From IMG/VR virus record IMGVR_UViG_3300021375_000078, positions 1-37,479 of that record: a stretch of DNA of 37,479 nt. One strand, given 5' to 3'. The notes below the pieces were generated by a model. That model made no database searches. It saw only the letters and a program-made list of their open reading frames with translations, and was not told the DNA's origin. This document shows positions 22,849-30,643 of the stretch, one piece after another. Position numbers and translations under genes: made by a program. The stretch comes from a virus. Positions within the stretch are counted from its first letter, which is position 1; every line of letters starts with the position of its first letter.

Positions 22849-23826
22849 TTACTTTTTTAATGTTTCTTTTAATAGCGGTCTTAGCATTGCATGAACTTTA
22901 TCAAACCCATGGGTCTTCATTGCATCAGATACGTCTTTACATATAGTAGGAGTACATCCTTGTATTTTATATGTATTTACATATCTGTCTATTGCTTGCC
23001 TACCCGCTTGATCATTATCAAAAAGTGTTATTATTTTTTTATACTTCTTCTTCAATAATGATATTATATGTGGTTTAATCATTGTATTCTCTGAATCAGG
23101 TGCTACAACTTCTATATTATAACCCATACCTTTCAAACACATTGCATCTTTAAGAGATGAGCATATTATCAAGTATGGCTGATTGTATTTTAATTGATCA
23201 ATACCTTGTATATAATCTTTAACTTTATGAAACTTATGTGATTTGCTTTTTGGTTGATATATTTTATATACTTCACCCTGTTTATCAAGATAACCATAGC
23301 ATAGTCCTGCTCCCACTTGCAATGATCTAAATTTACCATCTTCTTCAATATTCATAGTAAAGTAATCTATTGGTTTTACATTATATGTTTCAAGCATTGT
23401 TTTGCCTATTCTATAATCCAACCAATATTTACGATCTAAAACGGTCCATGTTTTATATTTGATAAAATCTATTTTCCATTTTGGCGCAGGTTTGAAATCT
23501 ATATCTATATTACCACCTTGCTTTATAAAGTTATTGTAATCATCTATCATTTTTCTGGTTGCTGCAGGATAATCTAAACTAAAAAGTAATCTTACTAAAT
23601 CAGCTTTATTACCACCTTTACCTGTAGAAAAGTCTTTAAACTTATACTGCATAATTGTTTTATCAACATATATGCAAAAGCTGGCAGTTTTTTCATTAGG
23701 ATTAAATATAGACTTAATCTTAATGTCTTGTCCCGTCAACTGTTCAGGAAGATCTAAATAGTATTGAAATACCCAATAACTTGGTATATCTGATTCTTCT
23801 AAAATTAAATTTCTTGTGCTAAACAT
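22849..23826 (-). CDS. TOPRIM primase (DnaG-like, 325 aa)
   Basis: The C-terminal half holds a TOPRIM domain: I-I-C-S-S-L-K-D-A-M-C-L (about residues 219-230) and I-T-L-F-D-N-D-Q-A-G-R at about 266-276, the DxD motif. The usual first Glu is replaced by Ser, as in some phage TOPRIM proteins. The N-terminal domain has the position and turns of a CHC2 zinc finger (K-F-K-D-F-S-T-G-K-G-G-N) but no cluster of zinc-binding Cys. It would make RNA primers for the family B polymerase. Confidence 0.8.
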   Translation of the reverse strand: MFSTRNLILEESDIPSYWVFQYYLDLPEQLTGQDIKIKSIFNPNEKTASFCIYVDKTIMQYKFKDFSTGKGGNKADLVRLLFSLDYPAATRKMIDDYNNFIKQGGNIDIDFKPAPKWKIDFIKYKTWTVLDRKYWLDYRIGKTMLETYNVKPIDYFTMNIEEDGKFRSLQVGAGLCYGYLDKQGEVYKIYQPKSKSHKFHKVKDYIQGIDQLKYNQPYLIICSSLKDAMCLKGMGYNIEVVAPDSENTMIKPHIISLLKKKYKKIITLFDNDQAGRQAIDRYVNTYKIQGCTPTICKDVSDAMKTHGFDKVHAMLRPLLKETLKK

Positions 23827-23842
23827 GATCTTAATATATTAA

Positions 23843-23877
23843 AAGAAATAGGCCCAGCGTTAACTGAGCCCTTTCTT
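23843..23877. terminator. Strong hairpin terminator between SSB-like and primase genes
   Basis: The two arms at 23843-23857 and 23864-23877 form a long stem with one bulged base and a 6-base loop; a GC core (CTCAG / CTGGG on the minus strand) is flanked by A/T pairs that give a U-rich 3' side. It lies in the 60-base gap after the SSB-like gene. It probably ends most of that transcript or marks an attenuator before primase. Confidence 0.7.
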
Positions 23878-23886
23878 ATATTAATA

Positions 23887-24561
23887 TTACAGATCAAAAT
23901 CACTACCTGCCACTACTGCTGGTTCAAAATTGTCTGCTTTTGGTGCATTATTTTTAACTATTGGTCTAAAATGATTAACATCATTTCTATTAAATATTAA
24001 TAGATTAGAATTTTCTAAATCTAATGCCTCCAGTGGCGCACCATTTTTGGATCTTTTAGGAAGAAATAAATCATTATTTGTATAACCATCTTTGTTTTCC
24101 CACTCACGTGCACCCAAACAAGCATTGATATATCCGGTATTGCTCAAAAGAAGATTACATTTTACCATAAAGTCTTCAATTGTATTGGCTTGAATTTCAT
24201 CAAGTTCTTTACGTTTATCTAATACTTCTGATAAATATACCATGGCTTTTAATACCTCTGTATCTCTATTTATTTCATTACCATTTTGTAATACAGCATC
24301 TTTATATGGATATGGACTAAATCTTACTCTACCAACTTGACCTTCATATTTTGGTCCATTTGGATTATTCATATCTTTCAAGAAACCATTAAACTCTCCT
24401 ACAATAGGCTCTGATTCAACATGCAAAACAATATTGTATGCATCTGCATCATATGGTGTTTGATCAAATGATATTGAATTAATTTTGATTACTTGATTAC
24501 CCGGTTCAATTACAGGTTTTGTTCCGCCTGACCCTGCAGACATGTCTTTAGTACTTAACAT
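23887..24561 (-). CDS. Putative single-stranded DNA-binding protein (224 aa)
   Basis: A beta-rich protein with I-K-I-N-S-I-S-F, Y-N-I-V-L-H-V-E-S-E and V-G-R-V-R-F-S-P-Y segments that fit an OB-type fold, and an acidic tail ending G-S-D-F-D-L, as SSBs use to recruit partners. It directly follows the Sak4-like ATPase, and SSB-Sak4 pairs are typical of phage annealing systems. The family is inferred from context and tail, not a named motif. Confidence 0.55.
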   Translation of the reverse strand: MLSTKDMSAGSGGTKPVIEPGNQVIKINSISFDQTPYDADAYNIVLHVESEPIVGEFNGFLKDMNNPNGPKYEGQVGRVRFSPYPYKDAVLQNGNEINRDTEVLKAMVYLSEVLDKRKELDEIQANTIEDFMVKCNLLLSNTGYINACLGAREWENKDGYTNNDLFLPKRSKNGAPLEALDLENSNLLIFNRNDVNHFRPIVKNNAPKADNFEPAVVAGSDFDL

Positions 24562-24588
24562 AATTTACTTTTTTTAATTAATTAATTT

Positions 24589-25272
24589 TTATTTATTGTA
24601 TTCTTCAATACAATCTTTTACATATTGTAGGTCATTTGGAATAAACAATTCTTCAAACATACCCATAGGTGATTTACATGTGTTCTCTCCATTGTTTTGT
24701 GTTTCAAAACCATATATAAGTTCACCATCATCATTTTTATTTACTTTACCAAATAGTACAATTGAAAATAGACCTTCCAAAGTTAATGTATTATCAATCA
24801 TTTTACCAATTGTTTTTGCTTTGATTTTTCTATTTCCGTTTATATCAGTGGAATCTTCAGAGTGTGTCAAAAAGATTACAGTTAAGTCTTCTCTTAAATC
24901 TTTAGGAAGCTTTGCAACCTGAGCTAAGTTAGCTGCAATCTGTGTAAACTTATCATAACCTTTTTCATTAGCTCTATCAAAATATTCAAAAGAACTCATA
25001 TACTGCCAATCATCTACAACAATAGTTTTAATGCTTGGCATTTTATCATTGACATGCATCATAGCCTTAATAATACCAGGAGCACTTGCTGCTGATGTTA
25101 AATTACCTTTTGGATTATCTTTAGTTATTTGAGTATACTTACTCTTATAACCCTTAAAAGGTAAAGGTTTATTTGCTATGTTTATAATGAAAGTCTCCTC
25201 TGGTTTTAATGTTCTGATTGAGGTAGACTTTCCTGTACCTGAATCTGCAATTACTAATACGCTTTGTGCCAT
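24589..25272 (-). CDS. Sak4-like RecA-fold ATPase (227 aa)
   Basis: Walker A is A-D-S-G-T-G-K-S-T at residues 9-17, followed by I-R-T-L-K-P-E-E-T-F-I-I-N and K-P-L-P-F-K-G-Y, which are characteristic of phage Sak4-type proteins. Walker B is T-I-V-V-D-D-W-Q-Y-M at about 84-93. Sak4 promotes single-strand annealing and recombination with the phage SSB, which follows here. The size matches the family. Confidence 0.75.
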   Translation of the reverse strand: MAQSVLVIADSGTGKSTSIRTLKPEETFIINIANKPLPFKGYKSKYTQITKDNPKGNLTSAASAPGIIKAMMHVNDKMPSIKTIVVDDWQYMSSFEYFDRANEKGYDKFTQIAANLAQVAKLPKDLREDLTVIFLTHSEDSTDINGNRKIKAKTIGKMIDNTLTLEGLFSIVLFGKVNKNDDGELIYGFETQNNGENTCKSPMGMFEELFIPNDLQYVKDCIEEYNK

Positions 25273-25273
25273 T

Positions 25274-25840
25274 TTATTTAATTAATTTATTGATTACTTT
25301 TGTTAATGTTATTATTGATTGGTTAATATCTTCTAACTTATTTACTAAATCAGTTGATGGATTAGCATCTGGATTAGGTAAATCAAATTTCATATCTTCC
25401 GTTATTCTTAAATCATTATTAGAAATAACATCTGATTTATTTCTATCAGTAACATCATTTATAACTTTTAATTCACTTACTGGTATAAGATGTCTTTGAA
25501 ATCCTGAGCTTGATGTTATTAATTCATATTCATTTTTCCAATGAGGGTTATATTTATGTAAATATAATGTTCTTTTTGGATCTTCAATATCATAATCTAT
25601 ACTGACAAATTCAGTATATATGTTTTCATCTTTTTCAAGTTCACTTGGAAAAAAGCTTACATATAACTCATCTTTACCTTTAGGTCTATAAGCCATCTTA
25701 GGTATATATAGTGCATCTATTTTACCTTCTATTTGAAAGTAATCTTCATGCTCTTCTCTAAGGGCCGCAACTTTTTCTTTTCTTTGTTGTGGTGTTAGTC
25801 CCATCTTTTTGTTATTATTTAAATTTTTAGTATTTATCAT
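25274..25840 (-). CDS. Hypothetical protein between helicase and Sak4-like genes (188 aa)
   Basis: The protein has a helical N-terminus (Q-Q-R-K-E-K-V-A-A-L-R-E-E-H-E-D-Y-F), a beta-rich middle with Y-I-P-K-M-A-Y-R and L-Y-V-S-F-F-P-S, and a leucine/isoleucine heptad at the end (L-E-D-I-N-Q-S-I-I-T-L-T-K-V-I) suggesting a coiled coil. The ATG overlaps the helicase stop as ATGA. Not recognised; a replication-complex adaptor is possible. Confidence 0.6.
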   Translation of the reverse strand: MINTKNLNNNKKMGLTPQQRKEKVAALREEHEDYFQIEGKIDALYIPKMAYRPKGKDELYVSFFPSELEKDENIYTEFVSIDYDIEDPKRTLYLHKYNPHWKNEYELITSSSGFQRHLIPVSELKVINDVTDRNKSDVISNNDLRITEDMKFDLPNPDANPSTDLVNKLEDINQSIITLTKVINKLIK

Positions 25841-26793
25841 CTTCTTTCTTGTTGTCCCGGTGTAGGCATTTCTTCTATTTGCATTTGTTCAAACTTTGCT
25901 TTAAAGAATGACATTCTTGCATCACCATTTCTAGCTTTTAAGAAATGCAATACCAAAGTTCTATCATTTTCTATTATGTATCTATCTGGACCATAAAATC
26001 TAATCTTTTGTTTTGCAGGCCTGTTGATACCTATTAAAGTATCAGCATGCTGTAACATAGCATCTGATCCAAATATGTCTGACTCAAGAATATAATTACC
26101 ATACTTACCATCTATAGCCCTGTCCGGGTTATCTATATTCCTATTCAATTGTGATAAACAAATAAATAAACAAGGATAGTCCCTTTTACACTGTGTAAAG
26201 AATTCACCTAATTCAAATAGCATATCTAATGTACTATTTTGATACGGCGCTCTTTTAACTAACATGCTATGGTCTAAAGTAATTATTGTCTTTGTTCCTT
26301 GATGTTTTACCATATACTGATCTATTTGATCACGCATTTGGTTTACTGTCATAGGTGTAGATATAATATCAACCGGATATTTTACTCTTTCTTTAGCATA
26401 TTCATGACATTTATTTAAAGTATCTTTAGTTAATACACTACCAGCACTACATAGTTCTTTATAAGTTTTACCTGTTATAGAACTAAATTCCCTTATTGCT
26501 GATGTTCTTCCAACCATTTCAAATTGAAATTCTAATACTCTAAATTCATCATTTGGATTTAGCATGAATGATTCTCTAATTATCTGATCTTTAATTAATG
26601 TTTTACCTGAGCCAGGTCTACCACCAATTACAGTTAAAGTGTTCCATTCTAAACCATCGGTAGTTGCATCATTAAATTTAGGCCATGGAGTATAGATTGA
26701 TTTTTCTTCTCCTGTTGACCTTCTAAACATATATTTAAGCGCTTCATTGAATGCAGTATGTTGACCTGCCCATGATTCTTTAGTTTTACTCAT
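25837..26793 (-). CDS. DnaB-type replicative helicase (318 aa)
   Basis: Walker A G-G-R-P-G-S-G-K-T is at about residues 57-65, preceded by W-N-T-L-T-V-I. Further motifs include T-I-I-T-L-D-H-S near 172-179, C-L-F-I-C-L-S-Q-L-N-R at about 212-222, and G-S-D-A-M-L-Q-H-A-D-T-L. It corresponds to the C-terminal RecA-like domain of DnaB/gp4 helicases without the usual N-terminal primase-binding domain. It starts in an ATGA overlap with the 26790 gene, likely its loader. Confidence 0.8.
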   Translation of the reverse strand: MSKTKESWAGQHTAFNEALKYMFRRSTGEEKSIYTPWPKFNDATTDGLEWNTLTVIGGRPGSGKTLIKDQIIRESFMLNPNDEFRVLEFQFEMVGRTSAIREFSSITGKTYKELCSAGSVLTKDTLNKCHEYAKERVKYPVDIISTPMTVNQMRDQIDQYMVKHQGTKTIITLDHSMLVKRAPYQNSTLDMLFELGEFFTQCKRDYPCLFICLSQLNRNIDNPDRAIDGKYGNYILESDIFGSDAMLQHADTLIGINRPAKQKIRFYGPDRYIIENDRTLVLHFLKARNGDARMSFFKAKFEQMQIEEMPTPGQQERR

Positions 26794-27344
26794 ACTACGT
26801 TTTCTTTAAAGTGTTCATCTTCTGTAGATATTCCTTCTATTGTCATATCACAATAGTCTGCTAAAGTAGAGTGCTTTACTCTATGTTTATCTTGCTTACA
26901 TATAAAGTATTGACTTGTTTGCATATACATATACTCCTTGTCTCTATACTCATTAACATACATTTTTGTTGCTTTAATAACATCATCCCATGTATGATCA
27001 TATGTTTCAAAGAACCATCTGAATGCATCACTTAATGCCTTAACATTATTTCTTGCTGGCTTACCACTAGGTAATTTTTTAGCAGGAAATATTTCTCTAT
27101 AAGCATTTATATTGTCTATAAAGTTTTTACCCATTAATGATATATCAGTTTTCTTTTTTGCTTTTATAAAGTAATTATCCATAGTATTAATAAAGAGTTT
27201 GGCTCTAGAAGTTAAAATAAATTTAGCATCTTTTTTTTCTAAATACCCTTCATCAATTAAACTAAGTACATCATCTTTAGTTATGTATGGCAAGGAGACG
27301 CCTTGCTTGATCCCAAATAGAATTTGAAATTGGTTTGGAGTCAT
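26790..27344 (-). CDS. Putative helicase loader / replisome organizer (184 aa)
   Basis: N-terminal residues include a winged-helix-like run (F-Q-I-L-F-G-I-K-Q-G-V-S-L-P-Y-I, S-L-I-D-E-G-Y-L-E-K-K) followed by a helical region with L-S-D-A-F-R-W-F-F-E-T-Y-D-H-T-W-D-D-V. This arrangement resembles phage replication organizers. It lies between the DnaA-like gene and the helicase. Overlap with the upstream gene is 68 bases if ATG 27344 is used, 104 bases from ATG 27380. Confidence 0.5.
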   Translation of the reverse strand: MTPNQFQILFGIKQGVSLPYITKDDVLSLIDEGYLEKKDAKFILTSRAKLFINTMDNYFIKAKKKTDISLMGKNFIDNINAYREIFPAKKLPSGKPARNNVKALSDAFRWFFETYDHTWDDVIKATKMYVNEYRDKEYMYMQTSQYFICKQDKHRVKHSTLADYCDMTIEGISTEDEHFKENVV

Positions 27345-27795
27345 TTTTGCCTTTAATATTTTCTGGAAGATTTCCCACATAATTTTCTAATTCTTTTATT
27401 ATACTATTATAAACACTTAAGGTAAATTTATCTTTAGTATCCATACCATCCTCAACTCTTCTACATGAGTTTATAACTGTTGCATGAGTTCTGTTTAAGT
27501 ACCTCCCTATCCTGTTTTTATTATAACCTAATTTATAAGCTAAATAAGAAAAAGCTTGTACATATGTTATATATTCTTTTTTTCTTAGCCTATTATGCAA
27601 TGACTCTATATATGATAATTCTGGAAAATCACGATAGAATGCTGCTAAAGTTACTATTTCTAAAATATTTAATGTTATCTTATTATCTTCTTTAGGTGGT
27701 ATAAACACATGAAGGTTTATTCCATAATCTGCATAAAATTTACTCTTGAAGTCTTTTATCAGATTTTTTTGTTCAACTAGTTGGTTATCAATCAT
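27277..27795 (-). CDS. DnaA-domain-IV-like DNA-binding protein (172 aa)
   Basis: Residues about 72-115 read R-K-K-E-Y-I-T-Y-V-Q-A-F-S-Y-L-A-Y-K-L-G-Y, then I-G-R-Y-L-N-R-T-H-A-T-V-I-N-S, which is the C-terminal DNA-binding domain of DnaA (the conserved D-H-T-T-V becomes T-H-A-T-V). No AAA+ ATPase domain is present. It probably recognises the phage origin or a promoter. An 18-bp palindrome lies 14 bases upstream of its start, possibly its own operator. Confidence 0.75.
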   Translation of the reverse strand: MIDNQLVEQKNLIKDFKSKFYADYGINLHVFIPPKEDNKITLNILEIVTLAAFYRDFPELSYIESLHNRLRKKEYITYVQAFSYLAYKLGYNKNRIGRYLNRTHATVINSCRRVEDGMDTKDKFTLSVYNSIIKELENYVGNLPENIKGKNDSKPISNSIWDQARRLLAIHN

Positions 27796-27809
27796 TTAAA
27801 TTAAATTTC

Positions 27810-27827
27810 AGTTACACAAATGTAACT
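27810..27827. promoter_or_regulatory. 18-bp dyad upstream of the DnaA-like gene
   Basis: AGTTACA and TGTAACT are perfect 7-base arms around a CAAA centre, in the 36-base gap between the UDG and DnaA-like genes. No T run follows it, so an operator or protein site fits better than a terminator. It contains TTACACA, distantly like a DnaA box. Confidence 0.45.
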
Positions 27828-27831
27828 ATTA

Positions 27832-28542
27832 TTACCATTCTATACAAGTTTTATCTTGTTTTTCTAACTCTAAATTTACTTTATTAAACACATCTTTACA
27901 ATCCCATTCTCCACCTTTATAAGCTGCAGATGCTGGATGTGCTACTTTATAAATTTTCATATTAGATAATAAAGGGGCCCATTCTTCAGCTTTTTTTCCC
28001 ATTAAAACAAATATTAAATTCTTGTTATGTCTATTTAAAGTATCAAACAAATATTCTGTAAATGATTTCCAAAGACCATAGTGTGAACCTATTTTATTTA
28101 TTTCTACAGTAAGCGCTGTATTAATAAGTAATACACCTTGATTAGACCAACGTCTTAGATCACATTCTTCTGGTGTATATATAACTCTACCTGTTTCAGT
28201 AAAATCACCAATTGTTTGTTTAAGTATAAATTGTAATGACTTTTCAGCTTTTCCTTTGTTACTACAACTAAAAGCTATTCCGTCTGCTACACCAAGTTGT
28301 GGGTAAGGATCTTGACCAACTATAACTACTTTTAAATCATCATATGGGCATTCTATAAAAGCATTAAATGTATCTTTGAATTTTGGTGTAAATCTTCTAC
28401 CTTTTTTTACACCATCAGCTAATGAGTTAACAATATAATCAAAGTTTAATCCATTTATATATGGTGATAATACACGTTCCCAGTTACTATCACTTAATTT
28501 ATTATTTATATTATCTCTTAAATTATTTATATCTATTTCCAT
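27832..28542 (-). CDS. ung: Uracil-DNA glycosylase, family 1-like (236 aa)
   Basis: The water-activating motif G76-Q-D-P-Y-P81 is present (the Pro form seen in some family 1 enzymes instead of His), with A-D-G-I-A-F-S following and N-Q-G-V-L-L-I-N-T at about 134-142. The intercalation loop reads H202-P-A-S-A-A207, so the usual Leu that pushes out the uracil is missing. UDG removes uracil from DNA and, in a phage, would keep its genome free of uracil or help replication-repair. The start is 43 bases from the divergent rightward gene. Confidence 0.85.
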   Translation of the reverse strand: MEIDINNLRDNINNKLSDSNWERVLSPYINGLNFDYIVNSLADGVKKGRRFTPKFKDTFNAFIECPYDDLKVVIVGQDPYPQLGVADGIAFSCSNKGKAEKSLQFILKQTIGDFTETGRVIYTPEECDLRRWSNQGVLLINTALTVEINKIGSHYGLWKSFTEYLFDTLNRHNKNLIFVLMGKKAEEWAPLLSNMKIYKVAHPASAAYKGGEWDCKDVFNKVNLELEKQDKTCIEW

Positions 28543-28559
28543 TTTTAGTATATTATTAC

Positions 28560-28567
28560 TATATTTG
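28560..28567 (+). promoter_or_regulatory. Putative Bacteroidota-type -7 element for the rightward gene
   Basis: TATATTTG fits the TAnnTTTG consensus and lies 18 bases upstream of the ATG at 28586, in the only place where a plus-strand promoter is required within the leftward region. No convincing -33 TTTG is seen at the right distance, so the call is provisional. Confidence 0.4.
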
Positions 28568-28585
28568 TTTATTAAAATTTTTATT

Positions 28586-29020
28586 ATGTCAGAAAATAAA
28601 GAAAGATTACAAACTTATGTTACTTATAAATTAGAAGCTACTGTCAAAGATATTAGTGTGTCCGCATCATATATTCCAGCATTACAATCTATGATTACTA
28701 GAAAAATTATGTCAAGTGACAGAATTGATGATATTGGTAACATATTTAAAAAGTTTGAACAAATGGTTCAAAATGCAAAAGATGAAGTACCTCAAGAAGA
28801 GGTGAAGTTATCTTTTGATGAATGGGAAGCTGACTTATATGTTTTATTTTCTTTAGTACAAAATTTTAAGTTTAAAGCTAAAGAACAAGATCTCGAAATT
28901 AAGACAGAGACTACAGCCACTAAAGCTGAATTTGAAGAATTAGCTAAAGAAGCATTTAAAGGTAATGATATTCAAGAAAAATTAAAAGATTTAGAAAGTA
29001 AATTAAAAATAGTTAAGTAA
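28586..29020 (+). CDS. Lone rightward gene, helical unknown protein (144 aa)
   Basis: The only plus-strand gene between 7674 and the right edge. It encodes an acidic, helical protein with E-E-V-K-L-S-F-D-E-W-E-A-D-L-Y-V and a C-terminal coiled-coil pattern (L-K-D-L-E-S-K-L-K). Not recognised. Start ATG 28586 is preferred over 28565, which overlaps the putative promoter element. Its stop abuts the converging gene with no gap. Confidence 0.65.
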   Translation: MSENKERLQTYVTYKLEATVKDISVSASYIPALQSMITRKIMSSDRIDDIGNIFKKFEQMVQNAKDEVPQEEVKLSFDEWEADLYVLFSLVQNFKFKAKEQDLEIKTETTATKAEFEELAKEAFKGNDIQEKLKDLESKLKIVK

Positions 29021-29031
29021 CTATCTTAATT
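29001..29031. other. Palindrome spanning the zero-gap convergent gene junction
   Basis: An imperfect 31-bp palindrome is centred between two stop codons: AATTAA and TTAATT form the outer arms and ATAGTTA / TAACTAT the inner arms around an AG centre. It could act as a weak bidirectional terminator or RNA hairpin; only one G-C pair supports it, so stability is low. Confidence 0.35.
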
Positions 29032-29404
29032 GCATTCCACCAAAGTCTCCTATTTCTATACAAGCTTGTATAGCTAGATTTAATTCTTCTTTATCACATT
29101 TACCAAAAGATTTACAATGCTCTACATTATTTTTAACAAAACATAGACCTGCTTTTCTTTTAACTTGAAGTTTTGCTTCTTCAAAAGTATACCCTAATTC
29201 ATTAGCTATTTCTCTTATCATTGCATGAACTCTTGCTAACTGAGGATTACTACCTTTACCATCTTGTACACCTATAAATAACTCTACGCGTGCACCTTCA
29301 GGCATTTCTTTAAAAAACTTATTATATTTAGTTTCATAAGCTTTTATTGGAAAATGCAACTTCCCTTCTTTTATAACTCCTTGAATAAATAATTGATCTT
29401 TCAT
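29021..29404 (-). CDS. NinB-like recombination-associated protein, tentative (127 aa)
   Basis: The pattern A-R-V-E-L-F-I-G-V-Q-D, N-P-Q-L-A-R-V-H-A-M-I-R-E-I-A, G-Y-T-F-E-E-A-K-L-Q-V-K and a C-terminal L-N-L-A-I-Q-A-C-I-E-I resembles NinB/Orf-type recombination mediators, which bind ssDNA or SSB. The similarity is in layout, not strong identity, so other phage families remain possible. It overlaps the next small gene as ATGA. Confidence 0.45.
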   Translation of the reverse strand: MKDQLFIQGVIKEGKLHFPIKAYETKYNKFFKEMPEGARVELFIGVQDGKGSNPQLARVHAMIREIANELGYTFEEAKLQVKRKAGLCFVKNNVEHCKSFGKCDKEELNLAIQACIEIGDFGGMQLR

Positions 29405-29553
29405 AAATTACAGTATTTTTTAATATCATAAAGCAATGAGATTGCAGCATCTAATTTTCTATTATTATTGCTTTCAGTTAAATCAACTTTTTCTAATAAT
29501 TTTAATGCACCGTTAATTTTTAGACACATTAAATTTTTTTCTTGTTCTGACAT
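29401..29553 (-). CDS. Small helical protein (50 aa)
   Basis: A helical, Lys/Leu/Asn-rich frame that ends in an ATGA overlap with the gene at 29021-29404 and starts 7 bases after the stop of the gene to its right. It fills one of two gaps in the 308-base interval 29405-29712. No family is recognised. Confidence 0.55.
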   Translation of the reverse strand: MSEQEKNLMCLKINGALKLLEKVDLTESNNNRKLDAAISLLYDIKKYCNL

Positions 29554-29559
29554 TACTTT

Positions 29560-29703
29560 TTATTTTTTTATATCCCATAACCAAGCATAATCAGGATCAT
29601 GAGGATCCACTTCATATTCAGTGTGAAATCTTTCTCTTGTCCACACTCCATTTACTAATTTATATACTCTTCCGTCTCTGATTTTTATTTTATCCTTTTC
29701 CAT
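29560..29703 (-). CDS. Small hypothetical protein (47 aa)
   Basis: The frame has a basic start (K-I-K-I-R-D-G-R-V-Y), then V-W-T-R-E-R-F-H-T and P-H-D-P-D-Y-A-W-L-W-D, with Asp/Pro/Trp content that is unlike chance AT-rich sequence. It fills the gap between the 50-aa gene and the gene at 29713. Function unknown. Confidence 0.55.
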   Translation of the reverse strand: MEKDKIKIRDGRVYKLVNGVWTRERFHTEYEVDPHDPDYAWLWDIKK

Positions 29704-29712
29704 AATTTTAAT

Positions 29713-30123
29713 TTACCACCAAGATGAATAATATACATCATCACCATCTTTTACTGCTTTTAAAGCATCTTCTATAAATTGAAGATCTTCTTCTTTATAG
29801 TGATCACTGGAGTTATTACCATAGAAAAATCCTTCTGTTTCTGGTAACATATTATTTTTTATAGCATGTTCTAAGTCTTCTAGATCTTCCCAAGTTAATT
29901 GTACATTAACACAGTTAAACTCTTTTGACTCACCGCCTTTGCTATAATATAATTCTTCCATCCAACCTTGTAAGTTGGGGTGCTTTCTCCAATATTTAAA
30001 TTCTACTGTATCTACAGCATCTGTGTATTCATCTTTTTCTTCATCATATACAGATGTTTCAAAATCCACTGGTTCTTTAATAAACCCTCTTTTTATTCTA
30101 TATGCAAATTGATCTAATCCCAT
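29713..30123 (-). CDS. Conserved phage protein of unknown function (136 aa)
   Basis: The M-G-L-D-Q-F-A-Y start, F-K-Y-W-R-K-H-P-N-L-Q-G-W-M-E-E-L-Y motif at about 43-60, F-N-C-V-N-V-Q-L-T, and D-V-Y-Y-S-S-W-W end match a family I recall as widespread in phages without known function. It is acidic. A one-base overlap with the upstream gene makes it part of the small-gene operon. Confidence 0.65.
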   Translation of the reverse strand: MGLDQFAYRIKRGFIKEPVDFETSVYDEEKDEYTDAVDTVEFKYWRKHPNLQGWMEELYYSKGGESKEFNCVNVQLTWEDLEDLEHAIKNNMLPETEGFFYGNNSSDHYKEEDLQFIEDALKAVKDGDDVYYSSWW

Positions 30124-30392
30124 TATTCATGATATTTTTCTATTATACGTAATTCTAATTCTTCTCCAACCATTGCTAAATCATATATGTCTACAATTGA
30201 AGATGACCCTTCATCATTAGTTAATTCTGCCCATATATGATGTATATCAATAGAAGGTCCATAACCAGGTGTCCCTGGGTCTCCATTTGAATCATACATT
30301 TGATCAGGTTCACCTGGATCATAAGTATATTCCACTTCAACTTCTATATCTTGAAACGGTAATGTTATTTCTGCAGTTAATATTGATGTCAT
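30123..30392 (-). CDS. Acidic hypothetical protein (89 aa)
   Basis: Rich in Asp, Glu, Pro and Tyr, with V-E-V-E-Y-T-Y-D-P-G-E-P and a central G-Y-G-P-S-I-D-I-H-H-I-W. It has the look of an all-beta acidic protein. Overlaps both neighbours by one base. No family is recognised. Confidence 0.6.
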   Translation of the reverse strand: MTSILTAEITLPFQDIEVEVEYTYDPGEPDQMYDSNGDPGTPGYGPSIDIHHIWAELTNDEGSSSIVDIYDLAMVGEELELRIIEKYHE

Positions 30393-30628
30393 TACTTAAA
30401 TCTTAATGCATTAGCAACATATACAAATCCTTGACCACATTTAGTACATTCTGCTTCTGTTTCATTGCGTACTAATTCTACTTCAAAACAATTTGGACAA
30501 GGTGTTTCACCTTCTGTTATAAATTCTTCACATGCTTGGCGTGCAAGACCGTGTATCATTACATCATGTGCACCACGGTAAGCTAATTCTTCTTGCTGTG
30601 CTATAAATATTTCTTTCATTTTTCCCAT
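30392..30628 (-). CDS. Zinc-ribbon protein (78 aa)
   Basis: Two CxxC knuckles, C-P-N-C at about residues 44-47 and C-T-K-C at about 60-63, form a typical zinc ribbon behind a helical N-terminal half (R-G-A-H-D-V-M-I-H-G-L-A-R-Q-A-C). It may bind nucleic acid or a protein. It is followed by an overlapping acidic gene; the in-frame ATG at 30619 could be an alternative start. Confidence 0.65.
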   Translation of the reverse strand: MGKMKEIFIAQQEELAYRGAHDVMIHGLARQACEEFITEGETPCPNCFEVELVRNETEAECTKCGQGFVYVANALRFK

Positions 30629-30643
30629 ATAAACTTATTTTAT

